Assembly (NCBI GenBank): GCA_913063045.1
Contig: CAJXYM010000001.1
Span: forward strand, 62,001 to 126,000
Direction of reading: 5' to 3'
Source of the DNA: an uncultured Flavobacteriales bacterium
GTDB taxonomy: Bacteria > Bacteroidota > Bacteroidia > Flavobacteriales > BACL11
DNA length: 64,000 nucleotides
The stretch's first letter is position 1; each line of letters opens with the position of its first letter. The notes under the pieces are model-generated. The model was not told where the DNA came from, did no database searches, and was given only the letters and a program-made list of their open reading frames with translations. Of this stretch, positions 46,439 through 55,603 are shown one piece after another. The translations under genes and the position numbers were made by a program.

Positions 46439-48606
46439 TCTATTATGATTTGGTCTATAAATGTCCAGCTTTTTGATCCAGCTGCAGGATGTTCCATAGG
46501 AAGATTACCATAAGTCTTAGCAATAATTTTTATAAAACGTGTTTTTTGTTTTTGTGTGAAAATAAAATCTTTTATAAATTTTCCCTCCTTCATGGGGTCT
46601 GATTTATGATTAATAGTTTGGATCTTTTTAAACTCTTCACCATTTTTAGAGGTAAGTATTTCTACTTTTTGAGGAATAATAATCCAAGAAAGATGATATT
46701 GAAAGAAAGATGTTTGAACCTTTGAGAAAGTAGTTTCTTCTTCTAAGTCAATTATTACCTCAACATCCTTTCCAAAGAAACCTTGCCACTGCCCATCTCT
46801 AAAGTTTGTGTTATTTCCTGAAACACCATTTGTTAAAGACCCTTGTCCGGGATAGTTTTTATCAAAATTAGTTAGGTATTTTGTTTTTTTACCTAAAGCT
46901 AGATGATGATTTAGTGTTAATGATTTTTTAGCCGGAAATTTTCTTTTTGAGTTAACTTCTTTGACGTTAATAATTACGCTAGTATCTATCAAAAATGCAT
47001 TTGTATATTTTTCCCACAGACCATTATTAAGACTGTATTCAATATCCATATCATTATCGCCTTTTTCAATTTCAATTTGAAATTGATGATTAAGAACTGT
47101 GCTGTTTATTTTAATAGGAGTCTTTTCATATCCATATTTTACTCCTAAAACATCTAGTTTTTTATAATGTTTATCAACTCTTTTTTTAAACTCATTAAAG
47201 TTCTTTTCTTTTTTACTCCAGAGAACTTCGGAGATGGCTAATATTCTTGGGAAAACTTTTGAGTCAATAGTTTCCTGGGGGGCATGCTCACTCCACATAT
47301 TACATTCTCCTCCAATTATATACTTGCTTTGTTCATTAGTTAGGCCTTTTGGAATAGGCTCAAAAGAATATACTTTTTTTAAATCTATAGCTTCTAGGTC
47401 ATAATCAAAATAACAATGAGAGGTAGGAGACATAATTGCCTCGTGATTATTTTGTGCAGCTATTACCCCACCTTCCATTCCTCGCCAAGACTGTATTGTT
47501 GCTGATGGAGCGATGCCACCTTCTATTATTTCATCCCATCCAATTATTTTTTTTCCTTTACTCTCAATAAATTTTTCTATTCTTTTTATAAAGTATGATT
47601 GTAGTTCATGTTCATCTTTTAAATTTTGAGATTGTATTTTTTGTTGACATTTCACACATTCCTTCCATCTAAATTTAGGAGCTTCATCACCTCCAATATG
47701 AATATATTTTGATGGAAATATTTCTATAACTTCAGTTAAAACATTTTCTAAGAATGTATAAACACTGTCGTTTCCAGCGCAGTAAATATCTTTAAAAACA
47801 CCCCAATCATTTTCAACTTCTATTGATTTTCCTGTACAAGATAGTTGAGGGTAAGAAGCAATAGCGGCTACTGAATGTCCGGGAAGTTCAATTTCAGGAA
47901 TAATTTCTACATGTCTAATTTGCGCATATTTAATTATTTCTATTAAGTCTTTTTTGGTGTAGAATCCTCCGTATTTTTCTCCATTCTTATTGTTTCTCCA
48001 AGCTCCTATTTCAGTTAGTTTTGGATACTTTTCTATTTCTACTCTCCAACCCTGATCTTCAGTTAAGTGAAGGTGTAAAATATTCATTTTATGATAAGCA
48101 AGTAGATCTATATATCTCTTTATAAATTCTTTGTCCATAAAATGTCTACAACAGTCTAAAAGCATACCCCGCCACTTAAATCTTGGAAAATCATGAATTT
48201 CTACACAAGGAGTTACTATATCCTTTAATTCTTTGTATTTATTAGGAAGCAGCTGTATTAAACTTTGAATTCCGTGCATTTGTCCTTTGCCTGTTGCTGC
48301 CTCAATGATTATATTTTTTTTAGAGATATATAAAAAGTATTCTTCTTCTAAAAGATTAATATTCTTTTTAAGTATAATAGAATTTTTATTCCCATTAAGT
48401 TTAAATGGCAGCTGATTCTGAAGATATTTTGCTTCACTTAAAAATAAACTATCATAGTTTATTCCTGTATCTGAGTTTAAATTAAAAGATCCAGTTTTAT
48501 AAATAATATTCTGTGGATTAGGAATAATATTAGCTATTTCTTTTTTTTCTATTTTCTGAAAGCAGGAAGTTAATATAAGTATTAGTAACAAATAAATTCT
48601 GGTCAT
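46435..48606 (-). CDS. GH20 beta-N-acetylhexosaminidase lipoprotein
   Basis: GH20 enzymes remove terminal GlcNAc or GalNAc. The 723-residue protein has a lipoprotein signal (LILTSCFQK), an N-terminal GH20b-like domain (residues ~25-140), and a TIM barrel with the catalytic Asp-Glu pair in HIGGDEAPKFRW near residue 310. The barrel also contains WRGMLLDCCRHF and GWDEIIEGG. Its C-terminal 130 residues match the module at the end of the GH92 neighbour, ending KSWTFIDQIIIE. Overlaps of 4 bases with both adjacent genes make coupled translation very likely. In this locus it would cleave GlcNAc from the N-glycan antennae or chitobiose core. Confidence 0.94.
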   Translation of the reverse strand: MTRIYLLLILILTSCFQKIEKKEIANIIPNPQNIIYKTGSFNLNSDTGINYDSLFLSEAKYLQNQLPFKLNGNKNSIILKKNINLLEEEYFLYISKKNIIIEAATGKGQMHGIQSLIQLLPNKYKELKDIVTPCVEIHDFPRFKWRGMLLDCCRHFMDKEFIKRYIDLLAYHKMNILHLHLTEDQGWRVEIEKYPKLTEIGAWRNNKNGEKYGGFYTKKDLIEIIKYAQIRHVEIIPEIELPGHSVAAIASYPQLSCTGKSIEVENDWGVFKDIYCAGNDSVYTFLENVLTEVIEIFPSKYIHIGGDEAPKFRWKECVKCQQKIQSQNLKDEHELQSYFIKRIEKFIESKGKKIIGWDEIIEGGIAPSATIQSWRGMEGGVIAAQNNHEAIMSPTSHCYFDYDLEAIDLKKVYSFEPIPKGLTNEQSKYIIGGECNMWSEHAPQETIDSKVFPRILAISEVLWSKKEKNFNEFKKRVDKHYKKLDVLGVKYGYEKTPIKINSTVLNHQFQIEIEKGDNDMDIEYSLNNGLWEKYTNAFLIDTSVIINVKEVNSKRKFPAKKSLTLNHHLALGKKTKYLTNFDKNYPGQGSLTNGVSGNNTNFRDGQWQGFFGKDVEVIIDLEEETTFSKVQTSFFQYHLSWIIIPQKVEILTSKNGEEFKKIQTINHKSDPMKEGKFIKDFIFTQKQKTRFIKIIAKTYGNLPMEHPAAGSKSWTFIDQIIIE

Positions 48607-49583
48607 CTAATAAAAGATGATGCATTAATCATTTTGTTTAATCCGTTTTGATGTAAAGCATAATCAAAACCCGCTTGTACAGAATAAGAACCATGTTCCC
48701 CCTCTTTATTTATTGCGAGGTATCCAATCTGCATATTTTTATAATTTTGATTTTTCACTATTCTTGAGATGCCTTCCTCGCATGCTTCTTGTGGAGATGC
48801 GCCTTGTCTCATTAATTCAACAATTAAGAATGATCCTAGTGTTTTCATAACCGCCTCACCAACTCCAGTTGCACAGCATCCTCCAACTTCATTATCTACA
48901 AACATTCCAGCACCTATAATCGGAGAGTCTCCAACCCGACCATGCATTTTCCAGGCTAATCCAGATGTAGTACATGCACCAGAAATATTCCCTTTAAGGT
49001 CGATTGCTAAAAGTCCAATTGTATCATGATTTTCAACATTAATTATTGGTTTGTATTTAGAATCTTTTAGCCACTCTTCCCACTTTTCTTTTGCTTTATC
49101 AGTTAAAAGATCTTCTTTCTGAAACCCGTTTTTTAGAGCAAATTGTAACGCTCCTTCTCCTGATAACATAACATGAGGAGTATTATCCATGACTTTCCTA
49201 GCTACGGATATTGGATGTTTTATATCTTGAAGAAAACTAACAGAGCCACAATTACCTGTGTGATCCATTATACATGCATCTAATGTCACATGACCATCTC
49301 TGTCTGGCCATCCTCCATATCCTACGCTAGTACATTCTGGATCTGCCTCAGTTACATATACTCCTGCCTCAACAGCATCTATTGCGTCGAAACCATTATT
49401 AATTAATTTAAAGGCTTCTTCGTTGGCGTCTAAACCATGCTTCCAGGTAGATATAACAATTGGTAGTTTTTTAATTGAGTATTTATTTTTTCTGCTAAAT
49501 TTTGCTGACGCTAGCTCTGGGGCTAATATTGCACCTATTGCTCCAATAGATGTTTTTTTAATAAAACTTCTTCTATTTGACAT
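48603..49583 (-). CDS. Glycosylasparaginase (N4-GlcNAc-L-asparaginase), Tat-exported
   Basis: This Ntn-hydrolase splits the GlcNAc-Asn bond left after N-glycan trimming. The self-cleavage and nucleophile site is HDTIG near residue 200, and WKMHGRVGDSPIIGAG plus GGCCATGVGEA hold the substrate-binding Arg, Asp, Thr and Gly. The N-terminus reads SNRRSFIKKTSIGAIGAILAP, a twin-arginine signal, so it should be exported folded. The 326-residue length matches the lysosomal and Elizabethkingia enzymes. It overlaps the GH20 gene by 4 bases and follows the GH2 gene by 3, placing it in the core of the N-glycan locus. Confidence 0.94.
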   Translation of the reverse strand: MSNRRSFIKKTSIGAIGAILAPELASAKFSRKNKYSIKKLPIVISTWKHGLDANEEAFKLINNGFDAIDAVEAGVYVTEADPECTSVGYGGWPDRDGHVTLDACIMDHTGNCGSVSFLQDIKHPISVARKVMDNTPHVMLSGEGALQFALKNGFQKEDLLTDKAKEKWEEWLKDSKYKPIINVENHDTIGLLAIDLKGNISGACTTSGLAWKMHGRVGDSPIIGAGMFVDNEVGGCCATGVGEAVMKTLGSFLIVELMRQGASPQEACEEGISRIVKNQNYKNMQIGYLAINKEGEHGSYSVQAGFDYALHQNGLNKMINASSFIR

Positions 49584-49586
49584 ATC

Positions 49587-52022
49587 CTATTTGTTTAAAT
49601 CATAAAGAGACCAAATTAATAAATTTTCTTTGTTAGTGATGGAACCTGTATAGTTAATTGTATATTCAATACCCGGAAGCATAGTGAGATAGTTTTCATC
49701 AAATTTAATGCCATCTAATTCGAAATATACCTGAAAAGCAGGCAGATCACTTTTTATTTTAATTACATTATCATCCCACTTTGTTGTTAGATTAGGTTTG
49801 AGGAAAATTATATCTTTTACTTTGGAAGTAAAGATTGTTTTAGAACTAATTTTTTTGTTTTTCAACGTTGCTATTATAAATTCATTTTTATTAATGTTTT
49901 CATAATCCTTAGTAATTAGCTTACTGCCAATATCTTTTGAGTTCACTATACCTATACTTTTAGAATTTGTTTTTTTACCCTTTAAGTTATAGCTGTTAAT
50001 TATGAGCGTGTCATTTATATCAGTTCTTTTATCAGACATAATCCAAATTGAAAATTTTTCATTTTCATTTTTTGTAATAGATAACCCAATTGGAGCAAAA
50101 ACATCTCTTACTACATAATTTAACGCCTTCCAGTTTCCATAATAATCAATACTACTCCAAGAAGCAACTGGCCAACAGTCATTGAGTTGCCAGTACAATG
50201 TTCCCATACAGTATGGTTGACTTCTTCTATGAGCTTCCAGTCCAATTCTCATGCCTTCTGCTTGAAGAATTTGACTAGCATAAACAAATTTTTTAAAATC
50301 TTTTGGTTGATTATATTCTCTATTCATATATTCCTGAATTAAACTATTTCCTCTTGGATGTTTTTGATGAGAAAGCATTATTTCAGAATCTAAAAGCCAA
50401 TCTTTTTCTTCACTGAAGGATTTTATTGTGGAAATTTGCGGAAACGATTGAAAACCAAACTCACTCATGAATCTTGGAATTTCTTCTTCAAATGTTGAAA
50501 ATGGCTGAGCATCATGCCATACTCCCCAGTAATGAACATCCCCCTCATTGTTGTGGTTAGAGTCGCCTCTTCCAAGTTGAGGAGAACTCTCCCAATACGG
50601 CAGATTAGTTAGCTCACCTACAACCTCTGGTAGTGTTTTATTAAAGATCATTTCATATCCTCTATAGATTTTTTTTATTTCTTTTTCTGAAAAAGAACTT
50701 TGCCATCCCCAGTTTTGCCATGCTTCAGCAATTTCATTATTCCCACACCATAAAATTATAGAGGTATGATTTCTTAATCTTTTAACATTATCTATAGCTT
50801 CCAATCTAATATTTTCTATAAATGATTTATTATCTGGGTACATTGCACATGCAAACATGAAATCTTGCCAAACTAAAACACCCAATGAATCACAAAGATT
50901 ATAAAATACTTCGTTCTCATAAATACCTCCACCCCATACTCGAAGCATATTCATATTAGATTTTATTACTTGATCTAAAAGTGTTTTATATTTTTTAGTT
51001 GTTACTCGATTTTGCAAGTTATCTTGTGGGATGTAATTTGCACCTTTCATGAAAATTGCCTCTCCATTTATCTCAAAATAGAAATTTTTACCTGTTGAAT
51101 CTGCTGAGGTAATTAACTTGACTGTTCTTATTCCAATTTTTTTCTTTTTAGTGCTTATAATTTTCTTGTTCTTTATAAGAGTAACATTAATATCATATAA
51201 AGGTTGTTTTCCGTAGCCGTTTGGCCACCATAATTTGGGTTTTAAAATATTAAAGTCAAGATCGATATTTTGTACTCCTTTAATTAATTGTTTTATGTAT
51301 TTAGTGTTATTTACCTCTAAAAGATACTCTCCAGATTTCACAACATTTAGTTCAAGATTAATCTTGAAATTAGCGACAGAGTCAAAAACTTCTTTTTGCT
51401 CTATATATAGATCCTTTATAATTGCATTATTGTAACTAATTATTTCTACTGGTTTCCATATGCCAGAAACAGGAATTTTTGGCCCCCAATCCCATCCATA
51501 ATGAAAGCCTGCTTTTCTTGTGTGAACTTTTTTTCCTCCAGGTAACTTATAACCTAGATCTATTTCTTTCTTGATTTCACGAGACGAAGTATTATGAAAT
51601 TTAATTATTAAAGTATTTTGTTTTTTTAGTAAATTATTTATTGGCACTACCCATTTTCTAAACATATTGTCTGCATTTAGAATGAGAGAATCATTCAAAA
51701 AAACCTCACTATATGTGTCTAAGCCATTAAAAATAATTTCATGATTTTGGAAAGATAAAAGATCTTTCTTAACAGAAAAAGTACTTTTATAAACCCAATC
51801 TCTATCTGCCACCCATTTAATAGAGTCTTCATTATTACCATAAAATGGGTCTGGGATTATTTGATGATAAAGTAAGTCATAAAAATTATTGCCAGGAACA
51901 CTTGCTTCTAGCCAATTTTTATTGTGTTGAAATTCCCAATTATTAATAATCTGATGATTATAATCATTAGACTTACATCCAATAAAAATAAGAAATAGTA
52001 AATAATAAATTTTAATCCTCAA
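49587..52022 (-). CDS. GH2 beta-mannosidase lipoprotein, probable TTG start
   Basis: GH2 beta-mannosidases cut the single beta-mannose link of the N-glycan core (Man-beta-1,4-GlcNAc). The protein has sandwich domains, then a barrel with MKGANYIPQD, the acid/base in WCGNNEIAEAW near residue 420, and the nucleophile in FMSEFGFQSFP near 520. The ORF track starts at 52082, deep inside cutC and with a charged N-terminus. Using the TTG at 52022 gives LRIKIYYLLFLIFIGCKSN, a proper lipoprotein signal, and a modest 11-base overlap with cutC. I therefore prefer this start (811 residues). Confidence 0.92.
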   Translation of the reverse strand: MRIKIYYLLFLIFIGCKSNDYNHQIINNWEFQHNKNWLEASVPGNNFYDLLYHQIIPDPFYGNNEDSIKWVADRDWVYKSTFSVKKDLLSFQNHEIIFNGLDTYSEVFLNDSLILNADNMFRKWVVPINNLLKKQNTLIIKFHNTSSREIKKEIDLGYKLPGGKKVHTRKAGFHYGWDWGPKIPVSGIWKPVEIISYNNAIIKDLYIEQKEVFDSVANFKINLELNVVKSGEYLLEVNNTKYIKQLIKGVQNIDLDFNILKPKLWWPNGYGKQPLYDINVTLIKNKKIISTKKKKIGIRTVKLITSADSTGKNFYFEINGEAIFMKGANYIPQDNLQNRVTTKKYKTLLDQVIKSNMNMLRVWGGGIYENEVFYNLCDSLGVLVWQDFMFACAMYPDNKSFIENIRLEAIDNVKRLRNHTSIILWCGNNEIAEAWQNWGWQSSFSEKEIKKIYRGYEMIFNKTLPEVVGELTNLPYWESSPQLGRGDSNHNNEGDVHYWGVWHDAQPFSTFEEEIPRFMSEFGFQSFPQISTIKSFSEEKDWLLDSEIMLSHQKHPRGNSLIQEYMNREYNQPKDFKKFVYASQILQAEGMRIGLEAHRRSQPYCMGTLYWQLNDCWPVASWSSIDYYGNWKALNYVVRDVFAPIGLSITKNENEKFSIWIMSDKRTDINDTLIINSYNLKGKKTNSKSIGIVNSKDIGSKLITKDYENINKNEFIIATLKNKKISSKTIFTSKVKDIIFLKPNLTTKWDDNVIKIKSDLPAFQVYFELDGIKFDENYLTMLPGIEYTINYTGSITNKENLLIWSLYDLNK

Positions 52023-52704
52023 TTCTAGAAAGTTCTTTAACTGCTTTATTAATATTTTGATAGTGTGTTTCAAATTTACCAAATATATTTTTCTCCTTAC
52101 CTGAAAGATGAAAGCTTCTAACCCCTAAACGATAAAGTTCATTAATATTTGCATGATTCACTCCTGATCCCGCAATAATTTCTATCCTATTTCTTCCTAA
52201 TTTAATTATTTGCGCTATTTTTTTTCTTCCTTGATCAATATTTTTTGCTTGGCCAGATGTAAGTAATGCATCACAATTACAATCAATAATATCTTTTAAT
52301 GACTCTTCAAATTTACTCGAAACATCAAATGCTCTGTGAAATGTAACTTTCATTGGTCTTGCTTCCTTAACCATGGCTTTGGTTAAATTTTGGTCTATTG
52401 ATCCATCAGTTTTTAATGCTCCAATTACAACACCGTCACATTTTGCATTTTTACAAAATATAATGTCTTTTATTATTTGATTAAATTCATCTTGAGTATA
52501 GCTAAATTTGTTAGCTATTGGAAGAATTAGTATATGAATTTTAACATCAGTGATGTTTCTTAGTTTAACTATGTCTGAATAATTTGGAGTAACTCCGCCT
52601 TGTTCTAGTTTTTGGCAAAGCTCTATTCTATTAGCACCAGCTTTAATTCCTACTATAGCTGATTCAATTGAATTTGCACAACACTCGATAATATTATTTG
52701 GCAT
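52012..52704 (-). CDS. CutC-like TIM-barrel protein in N-glycan locus
   Basis: The 230-residue protein clearly belongs to the CutC family: IECCANSIESAIVGIKAGANRIELC, KCDGVVIGALKTDGSID, VTFHRAFD, LLTSGQA and IIAGSGVNHANI are all family segments. However, the family's highly conserved IRPRGGDF segment, as I recall it from E. coli CutC, is replaced by ILPIANKF. CutC was named for copper homeostasis, but that role is doubtful for the family. Its position between accC and a beta-mannosidase, in a run of N-glycan enzymes, suggests a carbohydrate-related role, perhaps on a sugar released here. No signal sequence is present, so it acts in the cytoplasm. Confidence 0.85.
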   Translation of the reverse strand: MPNNIIECCANSIESAIVGIKAGANRIELCQKLEQGGVTPNYSDIVKLRNITDVKIHILILPIANKFSYTQDEFNQIIKDIIFCKNAKCDGVVIGALKTDGSIDQNLTKAMVKEARPMKVTFHRAFDVSSKFEESLKDIIDCNCDALLTSGQAKNIDQGRKKIAQIIKLGRNRIEIIAGSGVNHANINELYRLGVRSFHLSGKEKNIFGKFETHYQNINKAVKELSRIED

Positions 52705-52721
52705 TTTAGAGACTTAAATTA

Positions 52722-54056
52722 TTACATTTTAAAGTCTTCCATAAATTTAGTTGTATAATCACCAGCTATAAAATCTGGATGCTTCATTAGTTTTTTATGA
52801 AAAGGGATTGTTGTCTTTATACCCTCAATTACAAATTCATCTAATGCTCTAGTCATTTTAGCAATAGCTTCTTCTCTTGTTTGCGCCACAGTAATTACTT
52901 TTGCAATCATTGAATCATAATAAGGAGGAATTGTATAGTTTGCATAAACATGAGTGTCAATTCTTACTCCGTGCCCTCCTGGAGCATGAAAGTTAGTAAT
53001 TAGGCCAGGACAAGGTCTAAAATCTTTTTCAGGATCTTCTGCATTAATTCTACATTCAATTGCATGAAGTTGGGGAATATAATTTTCTCCCGAAATCTTA
53101 ACTCCTGCAGCAACCTTAATTTGTTCTTTTATTAGATCAAAATCAACTACCTCTTCAGTAATAGGATGTTCAACTTGTATTCTTGTATTCATTTCCATGA
53201 AATAGAATTTTCTATGCTTATCAACAAGAAACTCTACTGTCCCTACACCTTCATATTTTACTGCCTCAGCTGCTTTTATTGCTGCAATTCCCATTTCTTC
53301 TCTAAGTTTCTCAGTCATAAATGGAGAGGGAGTTTCTTCTGCAAGCTTTTGATGTCTTCTTTGTATTGAACAATCTCTCTCTGACAAGTGAGATGCTTTA
53401 CCTGTTTTATCACCAATTATTTGAATCTCTATATGTCTTGGGTCTTCAATAAATTTCTCCATATACATGCCATCATTGCCAAAAGCTGCTTTCGATTCTG
53501 TTCTTGCACTATCCCATGAATCTTCTAGTTTAGACTCTTCCCACACTAGTCGCATACCTTTACCACCACCACCTGCAGTAGCTTTTAACATCACAGGATA
53601 ACCTATTTCAGATGCGATCTTCTTACAATTGTCAAAATCTTTGATTAATCCTTTTGAGCCGGGTATTGTTGGGACTCCAGCTTTTTTCATAGTTTCTTTT
53701 GCTGAAGCTTTATCACCCATTCCCTCTATCATCTTGGGAGATGCTCCAATAAATTTAATATTATTTTCAGAGCATATTTTAGAAAAATTTGCATTCTCAG
53801 CTAGAAAACCATATCCTGGATGTATGGCGTCAGAATTTGTGATTTCAGCAGCTGCAATAATATTAGGGATATGTAAGTAAGATTCTGAACTAGCTGCAGG
53901 GCCAATACATACAGCTTCGTCTGCAAATCTTACAGGTAAACTGTCTTTGTCAGCTTTAGAATAGACTGCAACAGTTTTAATATTCATTTCCTTGCATGTC
54001 CTAATAATACGTAACGCAATTTCTCCTCTATTTGCTATAAGAATTTTTTTAAACAT
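52722..54056 (-). CDS. accC: Acetyl-CoA carboxylase, biotin carboxylase subunit
   Basis: AccC carboxylates the biotin on AccB in the first step of fatty-acid synthesis. Typical segments are [16 protein letters not shown] at the start, [13 protein letters not shown], the ATP loop [30 protein letters not shown], and a C-terminal region with [10 protein letters not shown]. The 444-residue length is normal for the free-standing subunit. It lies 19 bases behind accB. No promoter is visible between it and cutC (17 bases), so the N-glycan genes may receive transcription from accBC. Confidence 0.96.
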   Translation of the reverse strand: MFKKILIANRGEIALRIIRTCKEMNIKTVAVYSKADKDSLPVRFADEAVCIGPAASSESYLHIPNIIAAAEITNSDAIHPGYGFLAENANFSKICSENNIKFIGASPKMIEGMGDKASAKETMKKAGVPTIPGSKGLIKDFDNCKKIASEIGYPVMLKATAGGGGKGMRLVWEESKLEDSWDSARTESKAAFGNDGMYMEKFIEDPRHIEIQIIGDKTGKASHLSERDCSIQRRHQKLAEETPSPFMTEKLREEMGIAAIKAAEAVKYEGVGTVEFLVDKHRKFYFMEMNTRIQVEHPITEEVVDFDLIKEQIKVAAGVKISGENYIPQLHAIECRINAEDPEKDFRPCPGLITNFHAPGGHGVRIDTHVYANYTIPPYYDSMIAKVITVAQTREEAIAKMTRALDEFVIEGIKTTIPFHKKLMKHPDFIAGDYTTKFMEDFKM

Positions 54057-54075
54057 ATGTCTAGTGTTTGAGTAA

Positions 54076-54570
54076 TTAAGAAGGGTCTACTAAAAATAAT
54101 GGTTGATCAAATTCTATTGGGGATGCATCATCTACTAAAACCTTAACAATTTTACCAGAGATCTCAGACTCAATCTCATTAAATAATTTCATAGCTTCTA
54201 TAATACATATGACTTCTCCTTCATTAATTTGATCTCCTACATTAGCAAAGGGAGGTTTTTCTGGCGAAGAACTTCTGTAGAAAGTTCCAATCATTGAAGA
54301 TCTTACCTCTATCAGATGCTCATCATCTTTCACTGTATCTAATTTTTCTGTATCTTGATCAGTAATTATTTGTGGGGCGTGATGTGTTACAATAGGAATA
54401 TTTTGACCAGGTACTTGTTGAATTATATTTATTGGTTCATCAGAATCCCCTCTTCTTCTTTTAGCGGGAGATTTAATAGAGATTTTAATATTATCAATCT
54501 CTAAATCTACTTCTGTAGCTCCAGACTTTGCTACAAACTTTATTAATTCTTGAATATCTTTTAAATCCAT
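54076..54570 (-). CDS. accB: Biotin carboxyl carrier protein of acetyl-CoA carboxylase
   Basis: AccB carries the biotin between carboxylase and carboxyltransferase. The lysine to be biotinylated is in [12 protein letters not shown] near residue 130, and the Pro-rich to acidic linker joins an N-terminal [12 protein letters not shown] domain to the lipoyl/biotinyl domain. The middle contains a thumb-like [19 protein letters not shown] typical of AccB. The 164-residue length is standard. It has its own TACATTTG -7 box in the 29-base gap behind fabH. Confidence 0.96.
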   Translation of the reverse strand: MDLKDIQELIKFVAKSGATEVDLEIDNIKISIKSPAKRRRGDSDEPINIIQQVPGQNIPIVTHHAPQIITDQDTEKLDTVKDDEHLIEVRSSMIGTFYRSSSPEKPPFANVGDQINEGEVICIIEAMKLFNEIESEISGKIVKVLVDDASPIEFDQPLFLVDPS

Positions 54571-54590
54571 TAATTTTATAATTTATAATG

Positions 54591-54598
54591 CAAATGTA
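54591..54598 (-). promoter_or_regulatory. -7 box of accB-accC (and possibly the N-glycan genes)
   Basis: The minus strand reads TACATTTG, matching TAnnTTTG, 20 bases before the accB ATG at 54570, in the short gap behind fabH. It could drive accB-accC and everything downstream, since no other candidate box is seen between genes before 41.9 kb. Confidence 0.5.
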
Positions 54599-54599
54599 A

Positions 54600-55601
54600 T
54601 TATTTCTTTGAATCGTAAGCCCATTTTAAATAAATTGATCCCCAAGTAAATCCGCCTCCAAAAGCAGCTAAAATTAAATTATCTCCTTTATTTAATTTTT
54701 GCTCCCATTCCCACAAGCATAATGGAATTGTAGCTGAAGTAGTATTTCCATATTTTTCAATATTTAACATTACTTTCTCATCACCTACACCCATTCTTCT
54801 TGAAGTAGCATCAATTATTCTTTTATTAGCCTGATGAGGAACAAGAAATGCTATGTCATCAGCGGTAAGATTATTTTTTTTCATAATTTCTTCTGACACA
54901 TCAGCCATACTTTTTACTGCAGCTTTAAACACAGGCTGTCCATCTTGAAATATAAAGTGTTCTTTAGCATCTATAGTTTCATGAGAAGCAGGTTTTAAAG
55001 AGCCACCAGCAGGCTGTCTTAAATATTTACTTCCGCTTCCGTCAGTTCGTAAAATAGTATCTTTAATACCTAAACCTTCATGATTAGGCTCCATGAGCAC
55101 TGCTCCTGCACCATCTCCAAATAATACACATGTTTCTCTTGATGTATAATCGACAATTGAAGACATCTTATCCGCCCCAACAACAATTACTTTTTTATGT
55201 TTACCAGTTTCAAGAAATTGAGATGCAATTGTTAGTGCATATAAAAAACCTGAGCATGCTGCGCCAATATCAAATGCACAAATATTACTTATTCCTACTT
55301 TCTCAGCTATAAGGCAGGCAGTAGATGGAAAAAGCATATCTGGAGTCGCAGTTGCACATATAATTAGATCAATATCTTTAGCATCTGTTTTGGTTTTTTT
55401 CAAAAGGAGTTTAATTGCTTCTGCTCCTAGATCAGATGAGCCTTTATTTTCGCCTTTTAGAATTCTCCTTTCTTTTATTCCTGTCCTAGAAACAATCCAT
55501 TCATCATTTGTTTCTACCATTGTTTCAAGCTCTTTATTTGTTAGGATATAATCCGGGACATATCCCTGAATACCTGTAATAGCAGCGCTAATTTTATTCA
55601 T
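54600..55601 (-). CDS. fabH: 3-oxoacyl-ACP synthase III
   Basis: FabH condenses acetyl-CoA with malonyl-ACP to start fatty-acid chains. The catalytic cysteine lies in FDIGAACSGFLYAL near residue 113, the histidine in LVPHQANKRIID near 254, and the asparagine in EKYGNTTSATIP near 284. The N-terminal AAITGIQGYVPDYILTN is typical. Its length, 333 residues, is normal. It follows plsX by 2 bases and the arrangement rpmF-plsX-fabH-accB-accC is the usual lipid-synthesis cluster of Bacteroidota. Confidence 0.96.
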   Translation of the reverse strand: MNKISAAITGIQGYVPDYILTNKELETMVETNDEWIVSRTGIKERRILKGENKGSSDLGAEAIKLLLKKTKTDAKDIDLIICATATPDMLFPSTACLIAEKVGISNICAFDIGAACSGFLYALTIASQFLETGKHKKVIVVGADKMSSIVDYTSRETCVLFGDGAGAVLMEPNHEGLGIKDTILRTDGSGSKYLRQPAGGSLKPASHETIDAKEHFIFQDGQPVFKAAVKSMADVSEEIMKKNNLTADDIAFLVPHQANKRIIDATSRRMGVGDEKVMLNIEKYGNTTSATIPLCLWEWEQKLNKGDNLILAAFGGGFTWGSIYLKWAYDSKK

Positions 55602-55603
55602 AT

